NCBI RefSeq assembly: GCF_964021845.1
Contig: NZ_CAXHZC010000002.1
Location: forward strand, 496,001-560,000
Source: Arcticibacterium sp964021845
GTDB taxonomy: Bacteria > Bacteroidota > Bacteroidia > Cytophagales > Spirosomataceae
DNA length: 64,000 nt
Reading direction: 5' to 3'
Each line of letters starts with the position of its first letter. The first letter of the stretch is position 1. Below are positions 7,895-16,283 of the stretch, in pieces. The position numbers and the translations under genes were made by a program. A model generated the notes under the pieces. That model saw only the letters and a list, made by a program, of their open reading frames with translations. It did not search any database and was not told the DNA's origin.

Positions 7895-9313
7895 TTACTT
7901 TCCTGTATAATACCTGTAAATCAAATTATAGAAATAGCGGGTATATCTGTTTTGAAGAATGTTTGACTTAGCACGTTCTAGGTTAATTTTAGCCTGATTA
8001 AACTCGCTAAAGCTTATTAAACCTTTTTCGAAACGCCTTAGTGATAAGTCAAAAGCTTTTGATTGAGTTTCTTCTTGTTTTAATGCCTGCAAATATTGAT
8101 CTTCTGAAGAATAGATGGAGCTTTTGATTTCCGTTAGCTCAGCTTGAACCTCACTTTGCGTCCGCATTAAATCATTCTGAGCCATTATCTTTTCAATTTT
8201 AGCTACTTGAATTTCGGTGTTTCTCGACTGTTTGTCGTAGATAGGATAGGAGAAATTTAAAGCAAATGAAAGGCCTGAATTTGAAAAAAGTTGTGAAAAA
8301 TAGCCAAATTTAACCTCCTCGGTCTTAGGCTGAATTACTAACCTATTTAATGGAATGTTTTGACCATCAATTTGCACAAACTCACTTCGCGACTCTTGTA
8401 AAAACTCCAAAGGCTCGCCATCAAGGGTGTTAATCTTAGTATTAACCAAGCTTGAGTAGATAGAATTCAAACCACCATTTAATGACAAGTATGGTTTCTT
8501 CGCACCTTTTTTAATCAATAAATTAAGGTTTGAGCGTTGAATTTCAAGTTCCTTTTGCCTTAAGTAAGATAGCTTAAGTATATGGTCTTGCCTATTATCA
8601 ATACCAGAAGAAAGCAAATTAGGAACTAAGGGTTCTTCCACATCAATCTCTGTGTCGGTTCTTAGGTTCATCAAGGCTAAAAGTCTATTCCTAGCCACGG
8701 TTAAGCCTGCCTTTTCCTGAACTATGTAGTATTTTTCATTTTCCAACTGAGCTATAACATCAGTAGAAATACTATCAAGCTCAGCCTGCGTGCTATCTAA
8801 TAGAGCTATTCTATCCAATTGAATCTGAAGTATATCCTTTTGCTCGTATTTAAGTGCTAAGGTTTGTTGTTTTAGAATAAGCTCCAAATATGCTAAAGTA
8901 ACAATCTTCTTAAGCTCTAAGCTCAAGCTTTCTAGCTCCAATTCGTTAATGGCTTTATTTTCTCTTTTTAATCTTGAAGTGTTTTTAGTCACCTTGCCAT
9001 CAAACAGCGTAAACTCAGAAGAAAGAGCGAGACGAGCAGAATTAAATGTTTGATCTACAAAATGATTGCTATATGGGTCTATGTTTCGACCTAGGTGTAG
9101 ACCCTGCGAAAAGCCGGTAGTTAAAGAAGGATATTTTTCTGATTTTGACTGACGATAAACTCTTTCAGAAATCTGAATCTCAGAGTTTTTATTCTTCAAA
9201 TCATAATCATTTTGCATGGCGATATTGATACAATCTTCTAAACTATACTTCTCTTGAGCGTGGGCACTAAAACCTAAGGAGCATAAGACAAAAAGGAGAA
9301 GATTATATTTCAT
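7895..9313 (-). CDS. TolC-family outer membrane protein (second copy)
   Basis: A 472-aa outer-membrane efflux protein with signal peptide MKYNLLLFVLCSLGFSAHAQ and the usual TolC start YSLEDCINIAMQNDYDLKNKNSEI. Long alternating coiled-coil and beta segments form two repeats. It lies 352 bp downstream of the RND operon's own TolC, separated by a strong terminator, so it is a separate unit. It may supply an alternative exit duct or serve ABC/type I export. Partner and substrate are unknown. Confidence 0.85.
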   Translation of the reverse strand: MKYNLLLFVLCSLGFSAHAQEKYSLEDCINIAMQNDYDLKNKNSEIQISERVYRQSKSEKYPSLTTGFSQGLHLGRNIDPYSNHFVDQTFNSARLALSSEFTLFDGKVTKNTSRLKRENKAINELELESLSLELKKIVTLAYLELILKQQTLALKYEQKDILQIQLDRIALLDSTQAELDSISTDVIAQLENEKYYIVQEKAGLTVARNRLLALMNLRTDTEIDVEEPLVPNLLSSGIDNRQDHILKLSYLRQKELEIQRSNLNLLIKKGAKKPYLSLNGGLNSIYSSLVNTKINTLDGEPLEFLQESRSEFVQIDGQNIPLNRLVIQPKTEEVKFGYFSQLFSNSGLSFALNFSYPIYDKQSRNTEIQVAKIEKIMAQNDLMRTQSEVQAELTEIKSSIYSSEDQYLQALKQEETQSKAFDLSLRRFEKGLISFSEFNQAKINLERAKSNILQNRYTRYFYNLIYRYYTGK

Positions 9314-9665
9314 GATTACCAGTTGGACAAAATTGTTCTACATCTGCCAAATCCTTAAAGCCTTCCTAACGCTCCAGATGTTTGAAAAAGCATCTACAGC
9401 AGCTGAACTTCACCTTTATTTAGATATATGGGATATGTATAGTTTTAAAGCACAATTTTAGTACCAAACTAGTGCTTAGAAGCCCAAAATAACTGATAAA
9501 AGGGATACAAAAAGAGTATAAAAGTCAAAGAAATATGACTTTGTAGGTAACATGTCTTACGTAGGAAAAACTATTGTGAACTTAGTTATTCGACCAAAAT
9601 AGCTATACAAAAATTGCGAGGGTAAAAACCCTCGCAATCAATAACATCCAAAGTTTAATAGATGA
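9314..9665 (-). other. 352-bp intergenic region between the two TolC genes
   Basis: No coding frame is convincing here. It contains the terminator at 9613-9638 and a 7-bp inverted repeat, AAAGTCA (9521-9527) / TGACTTT (9536-9542), that could be an operator for the downstream TolC gene. No clear TAnnTTTG promoter was found on the minus strand. Confidence 0.5.
9613..9638 (-). terminator. terminator of the RND efflux operon
   Basis: A perfect 10-bp stem, ATTGCGAGGG (9613-9622) / CCCTCGCAAT (9629-9638), has a 6-nt loop. In minus-strand transcription it is followed by TTTTTGTA. It lies 28 bp after the TolC stop. Confidence 0.85.
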
Positions 9666-10991
9666 TTAATAAACAGCCTCCTGAATCTTGCCAGCTACAC
9701 TATAAACTTGAAGCTCGCTGAGTTTAGCTGTGAACTTGGCTCTATTTTGGGCCGTAAGGGCGTTTATCATATTTGACTGAGCTTCACGAAACTCTAGATT
9801 CGTTATTTGACGAAGTTTATATCGTTCTTCTGAGCGTTCGAAATTCAATTTACTAGTAACCACATTTTGCTCTAAAGCTTTCCATATCACCAGTCTATTT
9901 TGATAGTCGCTCCATGCATTTTCAAAATCTCTGAGTATTTGCTGGTATGTTAAATCATAATTTAGCTGCTGGTTTAGGCTGGTAATTTTAGCATTTTGCT
10001 CTTGCACATTACGTCTTCCACCGTCAAAAACAGACCAGTTGAGGCTAATTCCACCGGTAAAGCCATTAGAATTGGCTCTATCTAAAAAGGACGCCTTATT
10101 ATTTTGAGACCTATTAAAACCATATTCCCCGTTTAAACTTACCGTAGGAAGTCTAGAAGTAGTGGTTAGTTTCTGGTCAATTTGGCTTAAACGAATATCA
10201 GAAGAAGCTAAAAGTAAATTTACATTCGCAAGTTTCAAATCTTCTAGCAAAGCTTCTTTGCTCAAGAAAGGAGCAAAGATAACGTCTGTTTCTACAGCAA
10301 AGTTGTCAACAATATTTCCATTCAAAACGAAATTAAGATTATGTCTTGCGTTGGTCAACAGCTGCTGTTGGTCCAAAATGGCAATACTGTCGGTGTTTAC
10401 ATCAACTTCGGCATTTGAAATATCAAGTAATGTAGAAACACCATAATCATAAGAAACTTTGGCTCTTTCCAACCTTTCTTTTGAAATGGCCAATATCTCC
10501 ACTAAATTCTCATAATCCACCTCTATTCTTGCTACTTCATAATAGGCATTAAACAGCTCTAGAAGTACACTTTCAAGAGCAAAACGAGCATTTAATTGCG
10601 AAGCCGATAAAGTCTGTAGGTTTCGCTCTAAATTATACTGTCGGTTAAAACCATCAAACAATACATAATTAACACCTACACCTGTATTTGCACTATTAGA
10701 AGCCGCAAAACTCAGATTAGTTTCGTCACCGCTTTGAAAAATAGCGGTAGAGTTGTCAAGGTTATAATTTGCACCTGCAGTAGCCGTAACTGTAGGATTA
10801 AACCCAAGGTTTGCCTTTGAAGCATTCCCTTCTGCTATGTCAATGTTGTTCTTCGCTATTTTGATATTGAAGTTTTTCTCCAATGCAATCTGAACAGCCT
10901 CTTCTTTGGTCAAGAACTCTTGGCTTTGCCCATCAAAAAACGATAAAGAAGTTAATAATACTATAAATCCCTTAATACGCATGAATCTCAC
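9666..10991 (-). CDS. TolC-family outer membrane efflux protein of the RND operon
   Basis: A 441-aa TolC-type outer-membrane channel with signal sequence GFIVLLTSLSFFDGQSQ and the opening FLTKEEAVQIALEKNFNIKIAKNNI. Two TolC repeats are visible, with LDISNAEVDVN near 180 and the second repeat from ~300. Its start overlaps the end of the RND gene by 20 nt, so the two are translationally coupled. It completes the tripartite pump. Confidence 0.92.
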   Translation of the reverse strand: MRFMRIKGFIVLLTSLSFFDGQSQEFLTKEEAVQIALEKNFNIKIAKNNIDIAEGNASKANLGFNPTVTATAGANYNLDNSTAIFQSGDETNLSFAASNSANTGVGVNYVLFDGFNRQYNLERNLQTLSASQLNARFALESVLLELFNAYYEVARIEVDYENLVEILAISKERLERAKVSYDYGVSTLLDISNAEVDVNTDSIAILDQQQLLTNARHNLNFVLNGNIVDNFAVETDVIFAPFLSKEALLEDLKLANVNLLLASSDIRLSQIDQKLTTTSRLPTVSLNGEYGFNRSQNNKASFLDRANSNGFTGGISLNWSVFDGGRRNVQEQNAKITSLNQQLNYDLTYQQILRDFENAWSDYQNRLVIWKALEQNVVTSKLNFERSEERYKLRQITNLEFREAQSNMINALTAQNRAKFTAKLSELQVYSVAGKIQEAVY

Positions 10992-13900
10992 TTTTTTGTT
11001 CTATTACTGCTCTTTCTACCTCTTCTTTTGTTATGTCATTTCCGGTTCTCCACCATTTAAAACCCACTTTAAAGCTATTACTAGTTGAAAGTAAAATAGG
11101 TAAAAACAGCAAGGTCAAAACCGTAGCAATGGCTATTCCATAAGCAATACTGATGGCCATTGGAATTAAAAACTGAGCCTGCCTACTGGTTTCAAAAATC
11201 AATGGAGCCAAACCTGCCACTGTGGTAAGTGAGGTTAAGAAAATGGCTCTAAACCTTGAGCTGCCTGCTTTTATGAGAGCATCATCAAAGGCGAGTCCAT
11301 CTTTAAGGTAACTATTAAACTTACCAATGAGTACCAGCCCATCATTCACCATAATACCGATTAAGGCAATGATACCTAAAGCAGAAAGAATATTTATAGA
11401 AAAATCATGTAACCAGTGACCCCATGCTATGCCTATAAGACTCAGCGGAATCATTATTAATAGTAAAAACGGCTGCCCATAAGATCTAAAAGTAAAGGCT
11501 ATAGTAGCATACATCAGAAATAGAATAATTGGAATAATTAAAGCTGCTGATTTTGCTAATTTGTCAGACTCTCTATTCTGTCCTTCATAAAGTGCTGTAA
11601 CACTTGGGTACTTTGATAAAATACCCGGAATTACGTTTGCTTGTAAATCAGCCAGTATATCTGTAGCTGAGGCTTTGGCATCTTTTAAATCTGCAGAAAC
11701 TTGAATTTCTCTTCTACCATCTAAGTGATTAATAGCTATTTCTCCCCTTTCTATAGAATAAGTGGCTATCTCTTTAAATGGCACTCTTTGCCCTCCAGGG
11801 GTAAGAATTTTCATTTTGTCAAGGTTATTAATACTAGAGCGATTCTCTAAATCATACCTTACCCAAACTTTGATTTCGTCTTGCCCTCTTTGGAAACGCT
11901 GAGCTTGAAAGCCAAAGAATGCACTACGCACCTGAGACATTACATCTTGCGTATTCAAACCCAAAGGAAAAGCAGTTTGCTTTAGCTTAATTTTGATTTC
12001 TTTGATACCCTTCGGGTCGTTATCTGAAACATCCTTTAAAATAGGATTTCTAGTCATTTCTTCTTTGAGCTCATTCTTGGCATTCTTTAGTTCGGTAATA
12101 TTATTTCCTAATAAAGAAACCGAAACCGGGCTACCACCAAAGTTACCTCCCGAACCAAAAGTCAAGAGTTCCGTACCATAAACAGGCCCTACTCGCTCTC
12201 TAATATCGTTTGTGATATCTATAGAAGAAGCTGCTCTTAACTCACCCGGAAGTAAGTTTATAGCCAAACCAGCATTAGCAGAACCAGGGCCTATAGTTCT
12301 AACAATATTCTGAAACACTTGCTCGCCTGTACCCTGTTTTTCAGTGTACTCTTCATTTACTTCCCAAGCTTTCTCTTCTATATAGGATATGATGGAATCC
12401 GTAATGGCCACATTAGTACCTTCCTCCATTTTTAGCTTTATACTCACACGGTCAGACGCCACGTTAGGAAAGAAAGTTTGTCTTATGATACCGCCATTTA
12501 CAGCACCTATGGTTATAAATAATAATCCAAGGAAAATGGAAGCCGTAAAAAACTTATACTTCAGTCCGAATTTAAGAACAGGCAAATAAACTCTGCTCCT
12601 AACAAAATTGATGAAAGAATCTCCGAATTTATTGATATATCTAAGCTTTGAAAACACTAAGGACATCCCGGTTCTTTCAATGGTTTCATCTTTTACCTCT
12701 AAAGCTTTAGAATGAGCCAAGTGAGCTGGTAAAATGATAAGAGCCTCTACTAGAGAAACAGTTAAGGTCAAAATTACAATGACCGCAACCTCACCAAAGA
12801 ACTCTCCAATTCTACTATCTAAAAACAAGAATGTACTGAAAGCCAACAAAGTAGTAATAATGGCAGATACAATAGGTGGAATTACCTCCATGGTACCGTC
12901 AATAGCCGCATCTACCTTACTTTTTCCTTTTTCAAAGTGGTCATAAATATTCTCAGCAATCACAATTCCGTCATCCACCAGAATACCGATAACGATAATC
13001 ATTCCGAAAAGGGATAATACGTTTATAGTAACATTAAAGAAAGATGCGAAAATAAACATCCCTAAGAAAGAGATAGGTAAACCTGCCGCCACCCAAAACG
13101 CCAACCTCGTATTAAGGAAAAGCGAAAGAAAAACTAAAACCAAGAGCATTCCTACCGCAGCATTTTCTACCAAGAGGTCTGTTCGCTGATTTAATCTAAT
13201 GGAAGCATCAGAAAGCACAGCCAGCTCTACATTCTCATTATTATAATTATAGTTTTCTATGTATTCTTTGATACGTTCTGCAGCCGACACCAAATCCTCG
13301 TCATTAGTATTACTGATGGCCACATTTACAGCCAAACTTCCATTGTAATAAGATGCGTTAGGGGTTTCCGAAAACCTATCTGTAACATCAGCCACCTCTC
13401 TTAGGCGAATAATTTTACCGTTTGCATTACTTCTTACTATTAGGTTATCTAAGTCGCTTGCTTTATAAGTTCTTCCGTTTGCTCTTATTAAATATTCCTC
13501 TTCAGAAGTTTTAATATTACCACCAGTTACCAATATGTTTTCTCTAGAAACAGCCTGAGCTACTTCTTGAAAAGTAATACCATAAGCTAGTAGGTCTTTC
13601 TCTCTAAGAGCTATTTCTATTTCCTCTTCCGGATAACCAGATATTTCAACCTGAGAAATACCATCCATGGCTCTAAGGTCATTTTCAACATCTCTGGCTA
13701 TAGTTTTAAGCGTTTTTAAGGGTAAGTTTTTACCCGTAACCGCAAAGTTTATGGTCTCACGAATATTTTCCGTTTTTTCTACTACCAGCGGTTCCATACC
13801 TGTAGGAAAAGAAGGAACCCTATCCACAGCATTTTTAACCTCCGCCAAAATAATATTGATATCCTGCCCTTTTTCAATTTCTACAACCACAGAGCCTGAG

Positions 13901-14163
13901 CTCTCTTTTGAAACTGATGTAACTCTATCTATCCCTACTAAACCTTTGAGATTATCTTCAATCTTTAAAACTACGCCTTCCTCTATTTCTAATGGCGAAG
14001 CACCAGGATATATAGCAGAAATGGTAATGATTCTAGACTCCGTGAGCGGAAAGTAAGAAGACTTCATGCTCTTTATTCCAATAATACCAAAGATGACAAA
14101 AGCCGCTATCACTACATTAACAGCCACTGGGTATTTTATAAAATACGCTATTACTTTTCTCAT
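10972..14163 (-). CDS. RND-family efflux permease
   Basis: A 1063-aa inner-membrane proton-driven pump of the AcrB/HAE superfamily, with one N-terminal span, two large periplasmic loops and 2 x 6 transmembrane helices. The TM4 proton-relay motif is visible as GMIIVIGILVDDGIVIAENI with the paired acidic residues VDD. The internal repeat is clear from IALIGIMVNDGLVLIGKF near residue 955. The sequence most resembles the Bacteroidota acriflavin-resistance-like branch; the substrate cannot be deduced. It is the middle gene of an HlyD-RND-TolC operon, 6 nt after the adaptor gene. Confidence 0.95.
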   Translation of the reverse strand: MRKVIAYFIKYPVAVNVVIAAFVIFGIIGIKSMKSSYFPLTESRIITISAIYPGASPLEIEEGVVLKIEDNLKGLVGIDRVTSVSKESSGSVVVEIEKGQDINIILAEVKNAVDRVPSFPTGMEPLVVEKTENIRETINFAVTGKNLPLKTLKTIARDVENDLRAMDGISQVEISGYPEEEIEIALREKDLLAYGITFQEVAQAVSRENILVTGGNIKTSEEEYLIRANGRTYKASDLDNLIVRSNANGKIIRLREVADVTDRFSETPNASYYNGSLAVNVAISNTNDEDLVSAAERIKEYIENYNYNNENVELAVLSDASIRLNQRTDLLVENAAVGMLLVLVFLSLFLNTRLAFWVAAGLPISFLGMFIFASFFNVTINVLSLFGMIIVIGILVDDGIVIAENIYDHFEKGKSKVDAAIDGTMEVIPPIVSAIITTLLAFSTFLFLDSRIGEFFGEVAVIVILTLTVSLVEALIILPAHLAHSKALEVKDETIERTGMSLVFSKLRYINKFGDSFINFVRSRVYLPVLKFGLKYKFFTASIFLGLLFITIGAVNGGIIRQTFFPNVASDRVSIKLKMEEGTNVAITDSIISYIEEKAWEVNEEYTEKQGTGEQVFQNIVRTIGPGSANAGLAINLLPGELRAASSIDITNDIRERVGPVYGTELLTFGSGGNFGGSPVSVSLLGNNITELKNAKNELKEEMTRNPILKDVSDNDPKGIKEIKIKLKQTAFPLGLNTQDVMSQVRSAFFGFQAQRFQRGQDEIKVWVRYDLENRSSINNLDKMKILTPGGQRVPFKEIATYSIERGEIAINHLDGRREIQVSADLKDAKASATDILADLQANVIPGILSKYPSVTALYEGQNRESDKLAKSAALIIPIILFLMYATIAFTFRSYGQPFLLLIMIPLSLIGIAWGHWLHDFSINILSALGIIALIGIMVNDGLVLIGKFNSYLKDGLAFDDALIKAGSSRFRAIFLTSLTTVAGLAPLIFETSRQAQFLIPMAISIAYGIAIATVLTLLFLPILLSTSNSFKVGFKWWRTGNDITKEEVERAVIEQKSEIHAY

Positions 14164-14169
14164 CTTAAA

Positions 14170-15282
14170 TTATTGATTTGAAACCTTAACAATCATTCCA
14201 TCATAAGCTCCTGGCAAAGGTTTACTCATTAAGAAAGCCCCATTATTCAAACCACGCACTAATGCTGTTTTATCAGAAAAGTGAACCACCTCTACAGGAT
14301 GTGCAGTAAGTACTGAATCATTTTCTACCACAAAAACCGAATTATCCGTTGATAACAAGGAACGTTCAATCTCCAAGACATTCGCCTCGGTATTTGCCAT
14401 CACAGAAGCCTCCAGAAACATTCCTTCTGTAAGATTTTTACCACTTATTTGAATAAATGCTTGAACAGTTTGGGTAGCTGGGTCTATTACCCCATTTATT
14501 CTCTTCACAAAACCAGTCCATGTTTTTTCCCCTTTTAAATCTGAAACACTTACTCGCTTTCCTACTTTTAAGAATTCTAGATACTCAGCATTTATATTCG
14601 CTTCTAATTCAAATACAGATGGGTTAATCAAAGCTCCTAACTTTTGACCAGTTCTTACGAGCGTTCCTGGGTCTACTAAAGCCTCCGTAAGAATTCCCGC
14701 AAACGGAGCTCTTATTTCATATTTAATCAGTCTTTCTTCAAGGTTTTTGATAGTATAATAGGTAGAGACTATCTGTTTAGCATTTATAAAGTACTTCTCT
14801 TTTTCGTTTAATGCCTTTGGCAATTCCTTTAAGGTGCCTTGAATATCAAATTCGTCTAGGTAAGTTTGCCATTGTTGAAAAGACTCAGGCAAGTCAAACT
14901 TCAAATCTGGCATTATAGAAACTATATTATTATAAAGAACACTTCGCTGAGCCACCAAGCTAGAGTAAAACTCATTTGCGTCCATTTGCAAGAGCATTTC
15001 TCCTTTGCTGTACCTTTGACCAGGTTTGAAAGGCGTTTTTGTTGGTTTTAAAACACCTTGAACTTCAGAAAAAAGCTCTATTCGCTCTTGTGCTTTAATA
15101 GTACCATTAGTCTCTATAAAAATGGGTGAGTCTCCATTTTCTACAGTTTTTACAAAAACCGTATTAGTGGTTTTATTAGATTTTCCTCTCGGAGGCTTTT
15201 TACTATCTGCCAGGTTTTGATATAATAAGTATGATCCTGTCAGAAGAACCAGGCCTAAAACAATGCTAATTGCTAGTCTCAT
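14170..15282 (-). CDS. HlyD/RND-family periplasmic adaptor subunit
   Basis: A 370-aa membrane-fusion protein. An N-terminal anchor (about residues 1-25) is followed by a barrel-sandwich half ending FSEVQGVLKPT, a short alpha-hairpin (residues ~100-180), a second lipoyl half (RAPFAGILTEALVDPGTLVRTGQKLGAL near 195-220) and a beta-barrel. It bridges the RND pump and TolC. First gene of the operon. A hairpin that could be an operator or a 5'UTR element lies at 15311-15348. Confidence 0.92.
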   Translation of the reverse strand: MRLAISIVLGLVLLTGSYLLYQNLADSKKPPRGKSNKTTNTVFVKTVENGDSPIFIETNGTIKAQERIELFSEVQGVLKPTKTPFKPGQRYSKGEMLLQMDANEFYSSLVAQRSVLYNNIVSIMPDLKFDLPESFQQWQTYLDEFDIQGTLKELPKALNEKEKYFINAKQIVSTYYTIKNLEERLIKYEIRAPFAGILTEALVDPGTLVRTGQKLGALINPSVFELEANINAEYLEFLKVGKRVSVSDLKGEKTWTGFVKRINGVIDPATQTVQAFIQISGKNLTEGMFLEASVMANTEANVLEIERSLLSTDNSVFVVENDSVLTAHPVEVVHFSDKTALVRGLNNGAFLMSKPLPGAYDGMIVKVSNQ

Positions 15283-15310
15283 TTATTTATTGAGTGAGTT
15301 AGAATTTAAA

Positions 15311-15348
15311 ACTGCATTTCCTCCTAAATGGAGAATAAAAAATGCAGT
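15311..15348 (-). promoter_or_regulatory. inverted repeat upstream of the efflux operon
   Basis: ACTGCATTT (15311-15319) pairs with AAATGCAGT (15340-15348), enclosing a smaller CTCC/GGAG stem (15321-15324 / 15330-15333). It lies 29 nt upstream of the adaptor start. It could be a repressor operator or a structured 5'UTR. No regulator gene is adjacent, so control may be in trans. Confidence 0.45.
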
Positions 15349-15476
15349 AATCACTCCAAAGGTCTTTAAATATTCTGAAAGTCAAACTATGTTTGGACTC
15401 ATTACCCAATTACTTAGATAGATGCCACGCTTTTGTCGATGATTAAACTATTTAAGTGGGTGAACTAAAAAAAATC

Positions 15477-16148
15477 CTATTTCGAGGCGACATTCAAGAA
15501 ATCTCCTAAAGGCTTTAAAGTTTTGAAAACATCAGCGGCTTTAGCTAAAAAGTCAGGTTGTGTCACCTCTTTATCTACTAAACTATGCTGAGCCAAAAAG
15601 CTTTTCCTTTTCAATAAATCCAGATGTTTATGTTCTGCATCATAACCTTTTGGTGGTCTTTTTAGGCTCTCTCCCATTAACTCACCAAAGGTTTCTTTGA
15701 ACTTTTCATTCTCAATTATACTCCTTAAATCATCTCCATTATAGTCAATCTCCTGCCTTATAGCCTTAATCCAATCGCCCTGCGGCATGTATGCTCCACC
15801 AGCCAACATGCACTCCCCTGCACCTATATGAATATAATAACCAGACCGAGAATGTATATCAGATTTTTTCAGTGCAGATGTAATGTGTGCTCCCATATGC
15901 GTTTTATATGGAGACTTGTCTTTCGAGAAACGGACGTCTCTATAAATTCTAAAAACACAACCTTTTCCTGTATGATGAGCTATGCTAGGGTCGAATTTTG
16001 TAATTTCTTTAATTAAGTCGTCAATAAAAGCTTCAAAGTTTTCCTTGGTCACTAAATATCTTGGTTTATTTTCTGTAAACCAATCTTTGTTATTGTTGGC
16101 CTTTAATTCGGTTAAAAACTGAAACGTGTCCTTTGCTATTGCTGTCAT
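15477..16148 (-). CDS. DUF2461 family protein
   Basis: A 223-aa soluble protein with DUF2461/TIGR02453 hallmarks: FLTELKANNNKDWFTENKPRY at the N-terminus, VFRIYRDVRFSKDKSPYKTHMGA near 66-88, and SGYYIHIGAGECMLAGGAYMP near 101-122. The family is widespread and uncharacterised. It sits alone, between the glycosidase and the efflux operon. Confidence 0.85.
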   Translation of the reverse strand: MTAIAKDTFQFLTELKANNNKDWFTENKPRYLVTKENFEAFIDDLIKEITKFDPSIAHHTGKGCVFRIYRDVRFSKDKSPYKTHMGAHITSALKKSDIHSRSGYYIHIGAGECMLAGGAYMPQGDWIKAIRQEIDYNGDDLRSIIENEKFKETFGELMGESLKRPPKGYDAEHKHLDLLKRKSFLAQHSLVDKEVTQPDFLAKAADVFKTLKPLGDFLNVASK

Positions 16149-16283
16149 GATTATTCAAAATTTCGTATTCATTGCCTCTAAAGCTAACCCAAGTAAAGCT
16201 GCCATATAGAAAATCTAAGTTATAAATTTGTTTTTTATAGGTCCATAAAACACTCCTTATTACTAAGCTATTTAGCATAAACC

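Noticed and set aside
11993..14056. Long plus-strand frames inside the RND permease gene
   Set aside because: They are antisense to a clear 1063-aa permease, show no family similarity and are low-complexity Ser/Thr/Pro-rich, as expected for a complement of a coding strand.
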